DNA of 64,000 nucleotides from assembly GCA_002118135.1 (NCBI GenBank), contig BDIU01000048.1, positions 124,001 to 188,000 of the forward strand, written 5' to 3'. A model generated the notes under the pieces. It had not been told where the DNA came from. It worked only from the letters and a program-made list of their open reading frames with translations, and made no database searches. Origin of the DNA: Trebouxia sp. TZW2008 (lineage: Eukaryota > Chlorophyta > Trebouxiophyceae > Trebouxiales > Trebouxiaceae). A program made the position numbers and the translations under genes. Below, one piece after another: positions 26,201-37,200 of this stretch (position 1 is its first letter; every line of letters begins with the position of its first letter).

Positions 26201-28265
26201 TCATGAACTGTGCCTGACAACATTCTGTAGTCACACTCTTGATTAACGGCTTGATTTCTTTTGCAGGGGGATGGTGAGGCTGCCCAGTCAAGTGAGCTGG
26301 ATGCAGAGGGGAACGTGGGCATCAGCTCTGCTCTGTACCAGATCATTGACACTTGGGCATGATTGTTGTTTGATGCTTACGACTTGGTTCCTTTGCAGGG
26401 GGATGCTGATGCTGCCCAGTCAAGTGGGCTGGATGCAGAAGAGAACATGGGCATCAGCTCTCCACTGTACCAGATCATTGACGTGGTCTTCGACCTGAGG
26501 GCAAGGGGCTTCCTCAGGCGTCAGGTCTGCCCCTGCCTTGCATGTGCTGCAAAGTGTCCTTTGTCGATGATGTGACGCTGCAAATATGTTTTAAGCACTA
26601 ACTGCACAGATGCTCATTGTTGCTTTGCAGCCACAATTGTGCTGTTTGTCCTGGTGACGTATGTTGGTTTTTGTATAGTCTTCTTCTCTCCTGTGTTTTC
26701 TGCTTGTCTTTGATACTGTTCATATTGTCCTGTCCACTGCTGCGTCATGACTTCACCCATGCTGATGATATGTTGATGACAACAGGCCTTTGGAGTGGCG
26801 CGGCAGATGCTGTCTCTGGTAGCAGGCAGCGCCATTGATGAGTATCTGCTTAGTCAGATGCGGTTGCTGCGGCAGCCGCACACACTGGCACGCATCATAC
26901 ATGCACTGCAGACTAAGCTGTGGCCAGGGGGCGTGTGGTTTCAGCATACAGACCACTACCATCAGACACATCAGGTAAGCAATCAAGCTATTTTGACTTG
27001 ACTTTCTTGTTGATTGCGTGTGACCAGTCTCCATTGGACACATCCAGTGAGCAGTCATGTCACTCTGATTCAAGCTTGCATGCAACCAGTCTCAACCAGG
27101 CTGCAGTATACATGCTGTCATGCTCCAAAAATGTCAAGATACAGACCACTTCCAGCAGACACATTCATGCGGCAGTCCAATCATTCTGACTTGGGTTGCA
27201 TGTGGGTAGTTCCAGCTGCGTTCAGGCCCATTGAATTTGCTTGCATCGTCACTCTCGCAGGAGCTTGCATGCACATCTCCAGCCTGTGCCTGCCTGCCTG
27301 CCAAGTTTTGCTTTCACAGCATGCCAAATGTCTTGGCAGCTTGCTGTACTTGTCATGGGCAGGCAATACAGTTCACTTGTAACGTCTTGATTGTTGCACG
27401 TTTGACGTCTGCTGTGTCTTTTCCACAGCCTGGTAGTCCTGATAGGCGACGGCCGCATGTGACTGCTGAGCACTACACAGATGTGGACTCGCCACCACCC
27501 CTAGATGAAGAAGAGATCCAAGAGGCTGTGTACAGTCTGCTAATCAACAAGGCCCCTCCAGTGCTAGTGCGCCTCATAGGCAGAGACTGTTACAAACAGT
27601 AAGTCCCCTGATGAGGTCATAGCTACTTGAGGCCTGATTGACCTTAGGGTCTCAAGGAATAAGTGCCGGGATAAGTTCTTGTTGTGACACATCTATGGTA
27701 CTGTGGCCACACGGGACTGCTCACATATGCTTGCCTTGTACCTGTTAAAACAGCGTAGCATTGTGGGGTTCTGGTCACACACAACATCATGACGTCAACC
27801 CAAAATGTGCTGTCAGCAGCAAGCTGTATTGCTAAGGTGATTGCTCTGTGATGTGCAGTGGTGTAGATGACCTTTTTGAGATGATCCAGTCCCGGACCTT
27901 TATATATCAGCTCGGATATGGCATCATCAAGATTTTTGTTGTCAATGTGTTCGCGGAGTTGCGGCCGCTATTTCGGCAAATGGAGTTATCAGTTGGAAAT
28001 GAGTCACGAGGTATGCAGAGTCTTGCGTCATTGTGCATACATTGCATGTGTCTCCAAGTTGCGTTGCTGTTATGCATACGGCCAAATCTAGATCTTAGCC
28101 CTAACCAACATTGAGCTCCTTTTACATGTGCACTTTGCATGAGCCTATGCACTAGCCAAGTGTGCATGTGGGGACATTTCGTGAAAATCCAAGCGAGCTG
28201 GATCTTCTCATATTGCTGCAGGGGTTGGTCATAACAGGCAGAGGCGTAAGTCAACCGCTGCCTGA
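17266..28265 (+). CDS. Sorting nexin with PXA, PX and Nexin_C domains
   Basis: Membrane-trafficking protein of the SNX13/14/19/25 type. Exons: 17266-17431, 17503-17765, 17995-18131, 19141-19345, 19685-19837, 19999-20250, 20765-21081, 21385-21434, 21781-21983, 22336-22468, 23011-23128, 23545-23686, 24062-24133, 24397-24531, 25002-25236, 25719-25912, 26399-26524, 26786-26974, 27429-27598, 27859-28010 and 28222-28265; phases agree, total 1151 aa. Two hydrophobic segments near the N-terminus (GFLCWLIAWAL and WLNIPLAGFLIASGYWLFV) suggest membrane anchoring. PXA follows (VVQAWETLSGSIVQEFVYDL onward), then a disordered stretch, PX near residues 525-625 (WTVSRRYSNFEQLHRQL, then LPPKRLF) and Nexin_C from about 925 (ALYQIIDVVFDLRARGFLRR). 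The first exon and its 71-base intron are the least certain part. The last exon is inferred from phase and a good acceptor. Several exons have decayed copies nearby. Confidence 0.88.
18526..18586 (+). repeat. 15-bp tandem repeat, about 4 units
   Basis: Units resembling TACTGCTTGGACATG repeat head to tail in the intron before exon 4 of the sorting-nexin gene. Each unit differs by one to three bases. Confidence 0.85.
18929..19106 (+). pseudogene. Decayed copy of sorting-nexin exon 4
   Basis: This stretch copies exon 19141-19345 with its acceptor (ATGCAG), coding VSDLLQEQIELYRSTKQNIL as in the real exon. Small indels in the last third shift the frame so that it ends in a TGA at about 19103, and no donor follows. 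If it were spliced in, the protein would truncate within the PXA domain. Confidence 0.9.
20312..20515 (+). repeat. Decayed copies of sorting-nexin exon 6 3' edge
   Basis: Real exon 6 ends at 20250 in GACAAAGAG followed by GTCAGCA. A short copy with GACAAACAGGTCAGCACCTG lies at about 20318-20338, and a longer one at 20432-20510 starts with a variant of TACAGGCAGTCTCAGAAGTG. Both lie in the downstream intron. Confidence 0.8.
23194..23227 (+). repeat. Short copy of sorting-nexin exon 11 3' edge
   Basis: GCCAATGTCAAGCAGAACAT followed by a GTGAGC donor-like site repeats the end of exon 11 (23100-23134). Confidence 0.7.
24246..24302 (+). repeat. CTGT/CTGC tetranucleotide microsatellite
   Basis: About 55 bases of 4-base units CTGT and CTGC in the intron between exons 13 and 14 of the sorting-nexin gene. 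Confidence 0.9.
25555..26106 (+). repeat. Decayed copies flanking sorting-nexin exon 16
   Basis: The real exon is 25719-25912. A partial copy of its 5' half lies upstream at 25557-25660 (GGTCCTGA..CAGTTCAGGCCAT, then AGCCTGAGAAGCAACA). A partial copy of its 3' half lies downstream at 26018-26105 (CAGCAACAGCACCACACTGC, then AGGGCCACCGCAGAAAC, then GGGTGA like the real donor). Neither keeps a usable frame. Confidence 0.85.
26266..26362 (+). repeat. Near-intact copy of sorting-nexin exon 17 5' part
   Basis: It has the same acceptor (TTTGCAG) and codes AAQSSELDAEGNVGISSALY in place of the real exon's version at 26399-26470. It then diverges into a stop (TGA at 26360), so inclusion would truncate the protein. 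Confidence 0.85.
27026..27180 (+). repeat. Decayed copies of sorting-nexin exon 18 3' edge
   Basis: The exon end coding HTDHYHQTHQ (26943-26974) and the following intron start are echoed at about 27026-27060 and 27136-27180, with ACAGACCAC, CAGACACA and a following GCAGTC resembling the true GTAAGCAATC. Confidence 0.65.
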
Positions 28266-28388
28266 GGGCCTGACAAATTGTTGATGCAAGTTTGATAGAA
28301 TTGCAATGCTGACACACAGTGTATAAATCTGAACCTTGTTGACACATCGGTTTCTAGTGATCAGTGACGTATAGCGCAGTCATGCAAC

Positions 28389-28393
28389 TGTAA
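28389..28393 (+). terminator. Candidate poly(A) signal (TGTAA) of sorting-nexin gene
   Basis: TGTAA is the usual green-algal polyadenylation signal. This one lies about 125 bases after the inferred stop codon at 28265. Position fits, but the motif is short and could be chance. Confidence 0.4.
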
Positions 28394-28537
28394 AGCTTGT
28401 AGGCTGATGCCTTGTCACAGGCACACGCACGAAGACATCTGGCTTGCCTGGAAGCAATGTTGAAAAGGTATTGAGTGCCAAATTTAGACTATTCACCATC
28501 GCACACCGTCTCTCATTGGCACATGCCAATCAGCAGC

Positions 28538-28611
28538 GCTTCCATGGCCAAGTTGGCTAAGGCGCTCGCTTAGTAAGCGAGAGATCGAGAGTTCGAATCT
28601 CTCTGGAAGCA
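28538..28611 (+). tRNA. trnT-AGU: tRNA-Thr (anticodon AGU)
   Basis: A 74-base cloverleaf. Acceptor arms GCTTCCA and TGGAAGC pair fully and discriminator A follows. The D stem is GCC/GGC. The anticodon stem CTCGC/GCGAG encloses loop TTAGTAA, giving anticodon AGT (reads ACU and, as inosine, ACC/ACA). The T arm is GAGAG-TTCGAAT-CTCTC. There is no intron and no encoded CCA. A run of four T at 28621-28624 can end RNA polymerase III transcription. Confidence 0.95.
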
Positions 28612-29040
28612 AACTTTGCGTTTTGAATTTTCCGATTGTTACTGGCCTGCACGCTCGGTGCTGCATATTGCGACGTGTTGGAGCGGCAATCAACAGCAAG
28701 CACAGATGCTTAATACAGCATTGCATCCTCAAAAACATGTTTCTATTGAGAAGTATCACAAGCCAATCATCGAAGGCAGTCATGTTTCTATTGAGAAGTA
28801 TCACAAGCCAATCATCGAAGGCAGTCACTGCCAATTGGCACATCTGCCACAGGTGTCTCACTGAGAGCTTTCTGCCTGCTATTGTTCATCAGCAGCGGTG
28901 GCTGTACATTTACAACAGCAGCCAGCGTAAAGCATTTCAAGACGCTTTTGGCCGCAGATTTTCCACATGCCTTCAGATCTTTGTTGGGGCCTCTCGCCCG
29001 CTGAGACTTTTAGCACAGAACACGTCAAACATCAATCACA
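28612..29040. other. Intergenic stretch with exact 45-bp tandem duplication
   Basis: Bases 28736-28780 are repeated exactly at 28781-28825 (unit begins CATGTTTCTATTGAGAAGTA), a recent duplication. The rest, from 28850 to 29040, may be the 5' untranslated region of the small gene candidate starting at 29041. I see no other feature. Confidence 0.75.
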
Positions 29041-29370
29041 ATGGAGGCGCTATACACTGGTCAAAAATCAAAATTGTAGAAGGCAAGACAGCTACGCTGC
29101 TGGCATTTTGAATGGTAGGTCTGCAGACCTTGTTCCAGATCTATTTGAGCTTGCTGGATGAATTAGCTGATCATGACAGTCTGAACAAAGTTCCAGATGT
29201 TTTTGAGCTTGCTGACTGGATGAGCTGCTCATGACAACATAAACAAGCTTGACGAGCTGTGCAGAGCCATGGCTGCTGCCCAGATTTTTTCACAACAGCA
29301 ACGCATAGTGAGCTAGCTGAAGAGAGGTTGCAAACAACTTTGCAGCTGATAAGTCTAGAACATAATGTGA
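29041..29370 (+). CDS. Unrecognised small helical protein, possibly broken
   Basis: Candidate exons 29041-29059, 29119-29189 and 29248-29307 join in frame to read MEALYTGLQTLFQIYLSLLD and then ELADHDSLNKLDELCRAMAA..QIFSQQQRI, a plausible amphipathic helix protein. The exon at 29307 is followed by GTGAGC. A further helical stretch in another frame (ELAEERLQTTLQLISLEHN, 29310-29366) may be the next exon but I cannot join it cleanly, so the gene may be broken or extend to about 29760. The second intron (29190-29247) is exactly one 58-bp unit of a tandem duplication. I do not recognise the family. Confidence 0.35.
29132..29247 (+). repeat. 58-bp tandem duplication, 2 units
   Basis: Units 29132-29189 and 29190-29247 both begin GTTCCAGAT and end AACAA(A/G), with about 75% identity. 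Each unit starts with GT and the second ends in AG, so the second unit can be removed as an intron. Confidence 0.8.
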
Positions 29371-31248
29371 GGGCGCCTGACCTGTTGCCAAAGTCACAGA
29401 CTATGCCTACATCTCAGCAGCAGCAATACTGAATGCAGTGTGCAGCAGTGCAATCAAAGGTCCCAATACTAAGGTCGTGCAATCAAAAGTCCCAATACTA
29501 AGGTCGCTCTACACACCTTGAGCAGTACGCTATTGGGAGCGTCATCAACGCTGCTGCACTCAGCAACACGATCTTCAGCAGTACTGCTGACTAGCAGCCT
29601 ACAGCCCTGCAACTGGCTTATGCTAGTTTGACCAGGCGTCACAGTACCAGCAGTGCCAATGAAGGCATTGGCCTCCCTTGTCATACCACGCAAGCTTGTA
29701 TTACTAGTGTACCTGAATTTCCAGATGCCCCAAGGCTCTAGGCCAAAAGGTATGGTGTGACTCAAGGGATGACAACAGTCAAGGGTATAGGCTTTGGTAG
29801 ACAGCAGTGGCACCCAGAAATTTACCTAAATGTGTTCGAGATGGCTAAAAGAACTGCCTGAGGAGCTGACGAAGTGACAGACTTGAGCAACAGAGGGTAT
29901 GTACAGTCATGTTATCTTGCAAGAGGGTCGAGCTGTTGTGCGAGACTGCAGAGCTTACAGCGGCAGCAGCAGCTTCACGCATTCACATCAGGAGCTGCTT
30001 TTCTCTTCACTGACATGTGCGACACGCTGCCTCAACTTCGACCTTCGCGTCTCTGGCTTTTTTCTAGATTCTCGAACGTGAGCTCCGAAACCAATGACGC
30101 TTTGTCAACTCAAAAATTATGAGATTTGAGAGCAGGCCTCTACAGGGCCTCTGAAGATCCGGGGTTTGCCCACACTGTGTGTGCAGGTGTAGGTATCACA
30201 TATCACTACCAAGCAGATTCATTGGATCACGATTTCTTCCTGGCAGTCAACAGCAAACTATGATACGAAATTGCAAGATATCAACCAAATGTGGAAACAA
30301 AACTTTCTTTGTGCAGACTCAGAAGACCACCCAACACCCCGGCCACATGCACAGCCAGTTTACAATCAGGACAAAAGATAAGACAGAGCGTCTTGACAGC
30401 CTCAAGGAACAGAGCTTCTTGACTTCTTGCAAGACTTGCATGGCTGCACGGGGCAGAGATGAGAGTGGTAGAGTCTGATTCATGCACACTTGTTCCGACT
30501 CGACCTGCACATATATACTTGTCAAACTCATGGTCTGAACAATGCAGTTCGTACCCACACGCAATGGGTGCCTTAGGAACATCTGATGACGCACGTTTGC
30601 ATGCTCTTTACGTGTGGGTCAATGCAATGGTGTAGCGTGCATGATCATAGCATGGCCTGCTTGCATTACATGTAGCAACAGTTGCTGCTAGTAATCACCT
30701 CTGCGAAGTCACTCCTAGCTGGACATGCTGTGCAAATGCTTGCTGAAGCATCCAATTTGCAGCATGGTACCACCTACCGGTAGGCTTTGCACACAGCATC
30801 TTGCTGGCCATCGTATACATGGTACTCGGCCATAGTACAGGGTCGGCAGAACAGTGCTTTCTGCATTGACATGTTGAAAAAACAGTGAGCAGTGGCAGAC
30901 TACATGCTCTGCAGCAATCAATGCACATGGAATAGGTACAGTAAGCTGTAGAAGGTCTTACAACCAGCACTGTCAATCAACAAAATGATGGTGCTTTGAA
31001 GTCCATACAATAAAGTTCTGTAGGACACTGCCAACAGAATCTGATGAGTAGGCGATGAGAGCAGTGACTATGGATGACACAGCTGAAAGTTTTTCTGGAT
31101 GTGCAAACATGCTGTCTGAATTGATTTTCCTGCCTGGCAGGATACATTGCGCACAGCTCAGATATAGCTCAATTTTGTCCTTCTCCTGACCTTTGTACAA
31201 GGTACAAACATATGCCCTACATATATGCCTGCCCAAGTAGCTTTCTGG
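29371..31248. other. Mostly empty stretch with a 29-bp tandem duplication
   Basis: Bases 29448-29476 and 29477-29505 are near-identical 29-bp units (GTGCAATCAAAGGTCCCAAT...). Open frames in 29470-29820 on both strands and in 29920-30120 lack recognisable domains and credible splice partners. The part next to 31249 should be the 3' end of the isoleucyl-tRNA synthetase transcript. I see no further gene. Confidence 0.5.
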
Positions 31249-34200
31249 TCACTGACTGTGAACACTATTCCTTTCTGGTAGATGAAAATGTTGACCAGCC
31301 TTTAAAGTGTACTTTTGCCCATCAATGATGACAGAGATGATGCCTTTTAGCTTTGTTGCCTCTTGCTGTAGCTTTGCTGGGTCTCGTGACTGTAGCCATG
31401 TGCTGATGGCCTGTGCTGCTTTCTCACTCCATTCCTGCATGCATTACAACTCCCAGATCATCAGTGAATTCTTATAGGCAATCAACAAATCAAAGCTTCA
31501 TGTCTAAAGCTAAACATACTGAAGATGAATGTCTAGCTTGCTGTAGCTTTGCTGGGTCCTGTGATTGCAGCCATGTGCGGATGGCCTGCGCTGTTTTCTC
31601 ATCCCTCCCTGCATGCAGAGCATTTCCTGGATCAGCAAGCCATCCATGCAGACCATCACACGGCCAGCAAATTAAAGATCAAGGTATATACTGCATTCCT
31701 GATATGAGCCATTTCAAGCATCAGATTACTCAGGCAGTAACTCACAGCATTGGAAAGCTAACAGATACAATGCGTGTCTGTATGCAGTGCTCGCCTGCTT
31801 CTGATGACAAGAGGTGTCTACTCTTCAATGTGCCAAGATGCGGCAGGATGTGTGATTGTGACAACAAAGCAGATAGTTAAGCGCTTTGCTTAATCAGCTA
31901 CAGCCCTCTTTCTGTTAGAAAATCCAGATGCTGCCTGCATGCAATGCTAATCTGTGGCAATCAGGTCACATACAACTGCTGCAGCACTACAGAGCGACCT
32001 TGCGAGCAGGCAGCACTGCTGATAGCACTGTGTGGGAGAGTCATGGAAATTTCTTAAAAGCAGCAAGCGCTGAGACCGAGAAGTCATGAGCATTGGGGAC
32101 TGAGCAGATCATGACATCTCTGCCGGATTGCAGCAGTCAACACAAACCTGCCTGGTGATGCTAGCAATGTTCACAGCATGGCTTGGCTGATGCCAACTAA
32201 CTTGAATTGGGCGCTCTAACACCACGCTGTCTAACAACTTCCACATGCATTGTCAAGTAGTCAAACCAGCACAGCATCAACAGCTTCAGATGTAAGATTG
32301 ATTACCTGAGTCAAAGCAGCATCATCAATCTTGAAGGTAGGTTGTGTCAAAATGACTTCAAAGCTGCAGCTGGCCTCTTGACTGCCAATGGTTTCAGCAG
32401 AGCGTGCAATGACCACAGCGTGACTTGGCTGATGCCGGCTGTCTTGAATTGGGCGGCCTAGCACCTGACTGATGGTGTCTGCCTGGTTGGACAGGACCCT
32501 TTCCAGCAACTCATCACCACTATCTGCATTCATGCGCACCACACTGTCATCAGCAGAGCGTGCAATGACCACAGCGTGACTTGGCTGATGCCGGCTGTCT
32601 TGAATTGGGCGGCCTAGCACCTGACTGATGGTGTCTGTCTGGTTGGACAGGACCCGTTCCAACAACTCACTGCTGCTATTTGCATTCAGCCACACCATGT
32701 CATGCACAGCAGAGCGGCAGGCGCATATGAATGCTGGCTGCACTATTCAGACTATTGCATGAACAGCAACAAAGCAATGAGCAATACGCAATTGCTGCAC
32801 AGGTACACACCAAGTCATGGACTGCAACAGAGCATTCAGAATGACCATTGCTGTTAATTGCATGTATCTGCAAACCCTCACAGCGATACAGCATCCAAAG
32901 TGCGTAATCATTGCTGCCCATGCTTGAGGCTACGTCAACAACACAGAAACACATGTAGAGCAATGGCATCCGGCGGAGTCACTGACTCTCTGCAATCATT
33001 CTATGCCAGATCATAAGCAAATGAATTGCACGACATTGCAACTGCAGTATCAGCAACTGAGATTGCAATTGAACAAAGGCGGCATTCACTGCACGAAGCT
33101 GAAGCACATGCAATGTTGAAGGCGAATGGCGCCATTGCTTACCTGATGATTCCTCTGTCACACCATTGGCGTGGGAGAAGCCATTTGGTTGAGCTGTGCC
33201 GTTCTGAATTGGGTGTTCTACCTGCTGCTTTGGTGCATGCCCATTGGGCGCTGCTGCATACAGCCACACACACTCAGCAACACCAGTGACAGGTCACACT
33301 GTTTGAGAGCAAAAAAGAAAGCACTCACAATTTCACTACAGCATGGACAGCAGGTGTTTGCTGCTGCATACAGCTACACAAAGCTCAGCAAGCATGCGTA
33401 AACAATTGCGTCACAACAGCAACAAAGCACCCCACGTGGTGCTATTGTTGTATGCAACCTCACAAACTCAGCAAGAATGCATCCATATTGCATGACAGCA
33501 AACCTATGCATTTGGTGCTGCTGCATACAGTCACAGAAGCTCAGTAAGAATGCATGAACAGTTGCGTCACAACAGCAATCAAGCAGTCCATGTGGTGCTA
33601 TTGTATACAGTCAAACAACTTCAGCAAGAATGCATCAATATCGCATCACAGGGTGTTCCCAGGGCTGAGCAGGGGCTGTAGAACCCTGAGGTGGACTCTT
33701 GTATGTACCAGAAAGCGTACATGTTGAGCGGTGGCCACTGCTGAGGAACACGTCCACAACATCAGATGCGACCAAGCCGGCCTTCTTTCTGAGCTTCTGC
33801 ACTCTGTTGACTACCTCACGCGCCAAGCCAGCTTCTACTAGTGCCTCATCTGTGCCCAGGTCAAGCACTGCAAGCACTTCGCCATCCCCATTGGCATCCA
33901 CATCATCAGCATTGACTCCCTCTGGTAGCATGAAGTCTCTCAATACCTGTCACCACAACTGACTCAAACTCAAGAGTACAGCACACTTGACACAGGATTG
34001 CTCAGGTGCCACCTGTTGTTACAGTCTGACAAAGCCTGTCAGCACAGGCCAATGAGGTGAAACAGGTGTCTACTGATGACTCATCTGTGCCTGGGTCTGG
34101 CACAGCCAGCACTTCTCCATCCCCATTAGCGTCCACATCATCAGCATAGACTGCTTCTGGTAGCTTGAACTCTCACATTACCTGTCAACACAGGCAACTC

Positions 34201-37200
34201 AAGTGAAAAAGGCTTCCACTAGCAGTTTAACTGTGACCAGGTCTAGCACTACCAGCAGTTCTCCATCACCATCTGCATCCAAATCATCAGTGTTGACGCT
34301 CTTTGGTAGCTTGAAGTCTCGCAATACCTGTTACACCAGGTATCACGAATCACAGGCTGGCCTTGATGGCATGCTCGACATACGCGAGGGCGACTGCATT
34401 GTAACAGATATGAGTGTGATGAGATCCTCAAGTCTGCTTATGACATGTTGTGTCGGCTGCATGCAGATGACCCACTGCACAACAAGACACAAACATTGCA
34501 TGCATACAAAAAGCAGTGTGACAAGTTGCTCTGACAATGTACAGGCAACATCCCTGAATGAACAGCGTGAGTCACTCTCTACTCTGATGTCTCCCTGTCA
34601 CAATGACTTGCATTGACTGCACACAGGTGACAACTTCTCATCAACGCCATGACAAAGCCTTTGCTGTGATGTTTCCCCAACCAGATTGAATTGAATCCTT
34701 GCAGTTGGCATTCTGGTTACAACTGCATTGGCTGCATACAAATGGCATTGACCGCCTACATACTATGTCTATATGCTGTACTGTCAACTAGCCCTCACCC
34801 TGATGCCTCCCTGCCCCAAAGACTTGCCGTCATGTCATCTTGCACTGATTGCATACACGTTGCACCCTGGAGTCAGCGCAACGACTCAGCCCTTAGTAAC
34901 GCTTGTGAGTAACAGTGAACAGCGGTCAGTCAACACTGATGGGTTTAGTCAGTGGTAGTTACCCTGATGTCTCCCTGCCCTAACGACTCGCCCTCAAGTT
35001 GAATGGTCCCTTGGGCTTCAAAGTCCAGAATCTGCTGAGTAGTCATCCCCTTCACTGCCTTGCCTATTTTGGCCATGCCCTTGCCTAGTCTCTTGCCTAG
35101 GGAGGGGTAGTCAGGCTCAGCTCTTAGAGTACAAAACTGCAAAGGATTGCTGCATGTCTTCAGGCTTCGCACGTTCACCTCCTCCACCACATACTCCCTT
35201 AGCTCCCCTGCAGTGCATGCCAGATTCCTCATTGTCGGAATGCACTCGGCAGCATTGCACGTTTGTGGAATTATGGCTCTGATCATGATGGTGTACGCTC
35301 ATGCACATGTATGATGTACGCTCATGCCCATAAATGATGTACGCTCATGCCCATGTATGATGTGCGCTCATGCACATATATGATGTACGCTCATGCACAT
35401 GTATGACGCAGAAACATGCTGAGAAAGAGCTGCAATATTTGCCAAAACATCTGTTGCAAACAGGCAGTCAGAAAACCATGCAGGCTAGCATGTTGCCACG
35501 ACCAGGTATCAGATGCAACTGCTTGTTGGGTTTTGAAATGCAGAGATGAAAACTTGCAGCTGTTTTGATGCAGAACAGCTCACCTTCAATGTCTGCCAGG
35601 AACTCTTTGTCTGTATGCACCACCACAACACAGGGTATCAACAATGTGCTGGCCTGCAAGATCTATTGCAGCTATCTTGTAGCTGTTCTGCTGAGAAATA
35701 GCTCACCTTCAATGTCTGCCAGGAATTCCTTGTCTGTGTGCACCACCACAAGCTCCTTCAGTGGATTCTTCAGAGGCTTGTTCTTCCTCTCTCTGCAGAA
35801 GCCCACAAGCACTTGAGTGCTGTTGTCATTTGATAACGGAAGTGCTGTCTTTGTGTGGCACAAGTCTTGCCAAATGCCTGTCTTTTCTGAGAGCACCATC
35901 AAAGGCTTTGTTTGGCCTCTCTCTGCACAAGCCCAGCAGCATCTGTACCCTGATGTTCCATGATGTGCGTTTGTGTCCTGTTGCACGAGACAGATGCAAC
36001 TGTGCACCTCAAATGACGAGCTTTGTGGATGCTCTTACAGACCACGTCAACTACATATGTCTTGCATGATTAGACTGCGCGACGCTTTTGAGTAAGCTGA
36101 GAGCCGGAATGTGCTGTGATGTTGCTACCAATGTTCTGCCTACTAAGTACATGAAACAAGTGATGCACCAACGACTACTCAACTGCTCACCTGATGGTTC
36201 TGCTGAGCTCAATGACTGTCTGCATACGCTCCACACTACGTTGAATCTGTGCATCTCCCTCCCAGGGCTCCTGAGCTGCAGGGAAGTCACAGTAGTGCAC
36301 TGACTCTGGGGCTTGCCCCTCTGGTTGACTCAGCCTCAGGTTTTGATACATCTGCTCTGTGAAGAAGGGCGTAAATGGTGACATGACCTGCACATTGCAC
36401 AGGATCCAGTCAATATGGCATCTGCTCATCTCCCTCCCAGGGCGGTTGAGCTGCAGGGAATTTGCAGTATAATAGTGACTCTGGGGCTTGCTCAACCTTA
36501 AGTTCTGGTACTTCTGATCTGTGAAGAAGGGCATGAATGGTGACATGACCTGCACGGTGCACACTCACGGGGATGAGACTGTGTCTGTTGATCTCCCCCA
36601 GAAAGTCGCAAACAGGTACTGACTTGGGACTTGCATCTCTGGTTGCCTCAGCCTCCGGTTATTTGATACATCTGATCTTTGAAAAGGGACGTCAAGAGTG
36701 ACGTGTCCTGCACAATACACACAAAGCTTATTGGAGAGCAGGATAGATGGTGTGCAAATCACACAGCCTTCTGTCGAGAAGCGCGTGAAAAGTAGCGTGA
36801 CCTGCACAGTGTACAAGGCTCTGTGAAGGAGGGCGTGTATACTGACATAAACTGCACAGAACAGAGAGTTGATGCTTGTTGCTTTCACATGTATTTGGTT
36901 TGCAAACTCACAAGAAAGGAAAGGGCAGGGCAGGTGCACATCAGGGCAGGCGCAGGGCAGGGCACGGGCAGGTCAGCGCAGGAACAGGACAGGGCGGGGC
37001 AGAGCACTAGACAATGAACTGCATGCTCTTAGCAGCACATACGTGAGTCACACTATACACCTAGATACATCAAGAAGTATCAAGTATATGCAAACATAAC
37101 CAAGCTGAAGCATGATCATACCTTGCAGACTGTCAGCAGCACATCATACAACGACACCAGCGCCATTAGGGTATCCTCAGTCCCTTTGGAACCCTTCAGC

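Noticed and set aside
29469..29813. 115-codon minus-strand frame as a gene
   Set aside because: The composition is plausible but no ATG, domain or splice partner was found, and the opposite strand is equally open; left as undecided intergenic sequence.
35290..35404. Possible CRISPR-like array
   Set aside because: The 23-bp units are contiguous with no spacers, and the host is a eukaryote.
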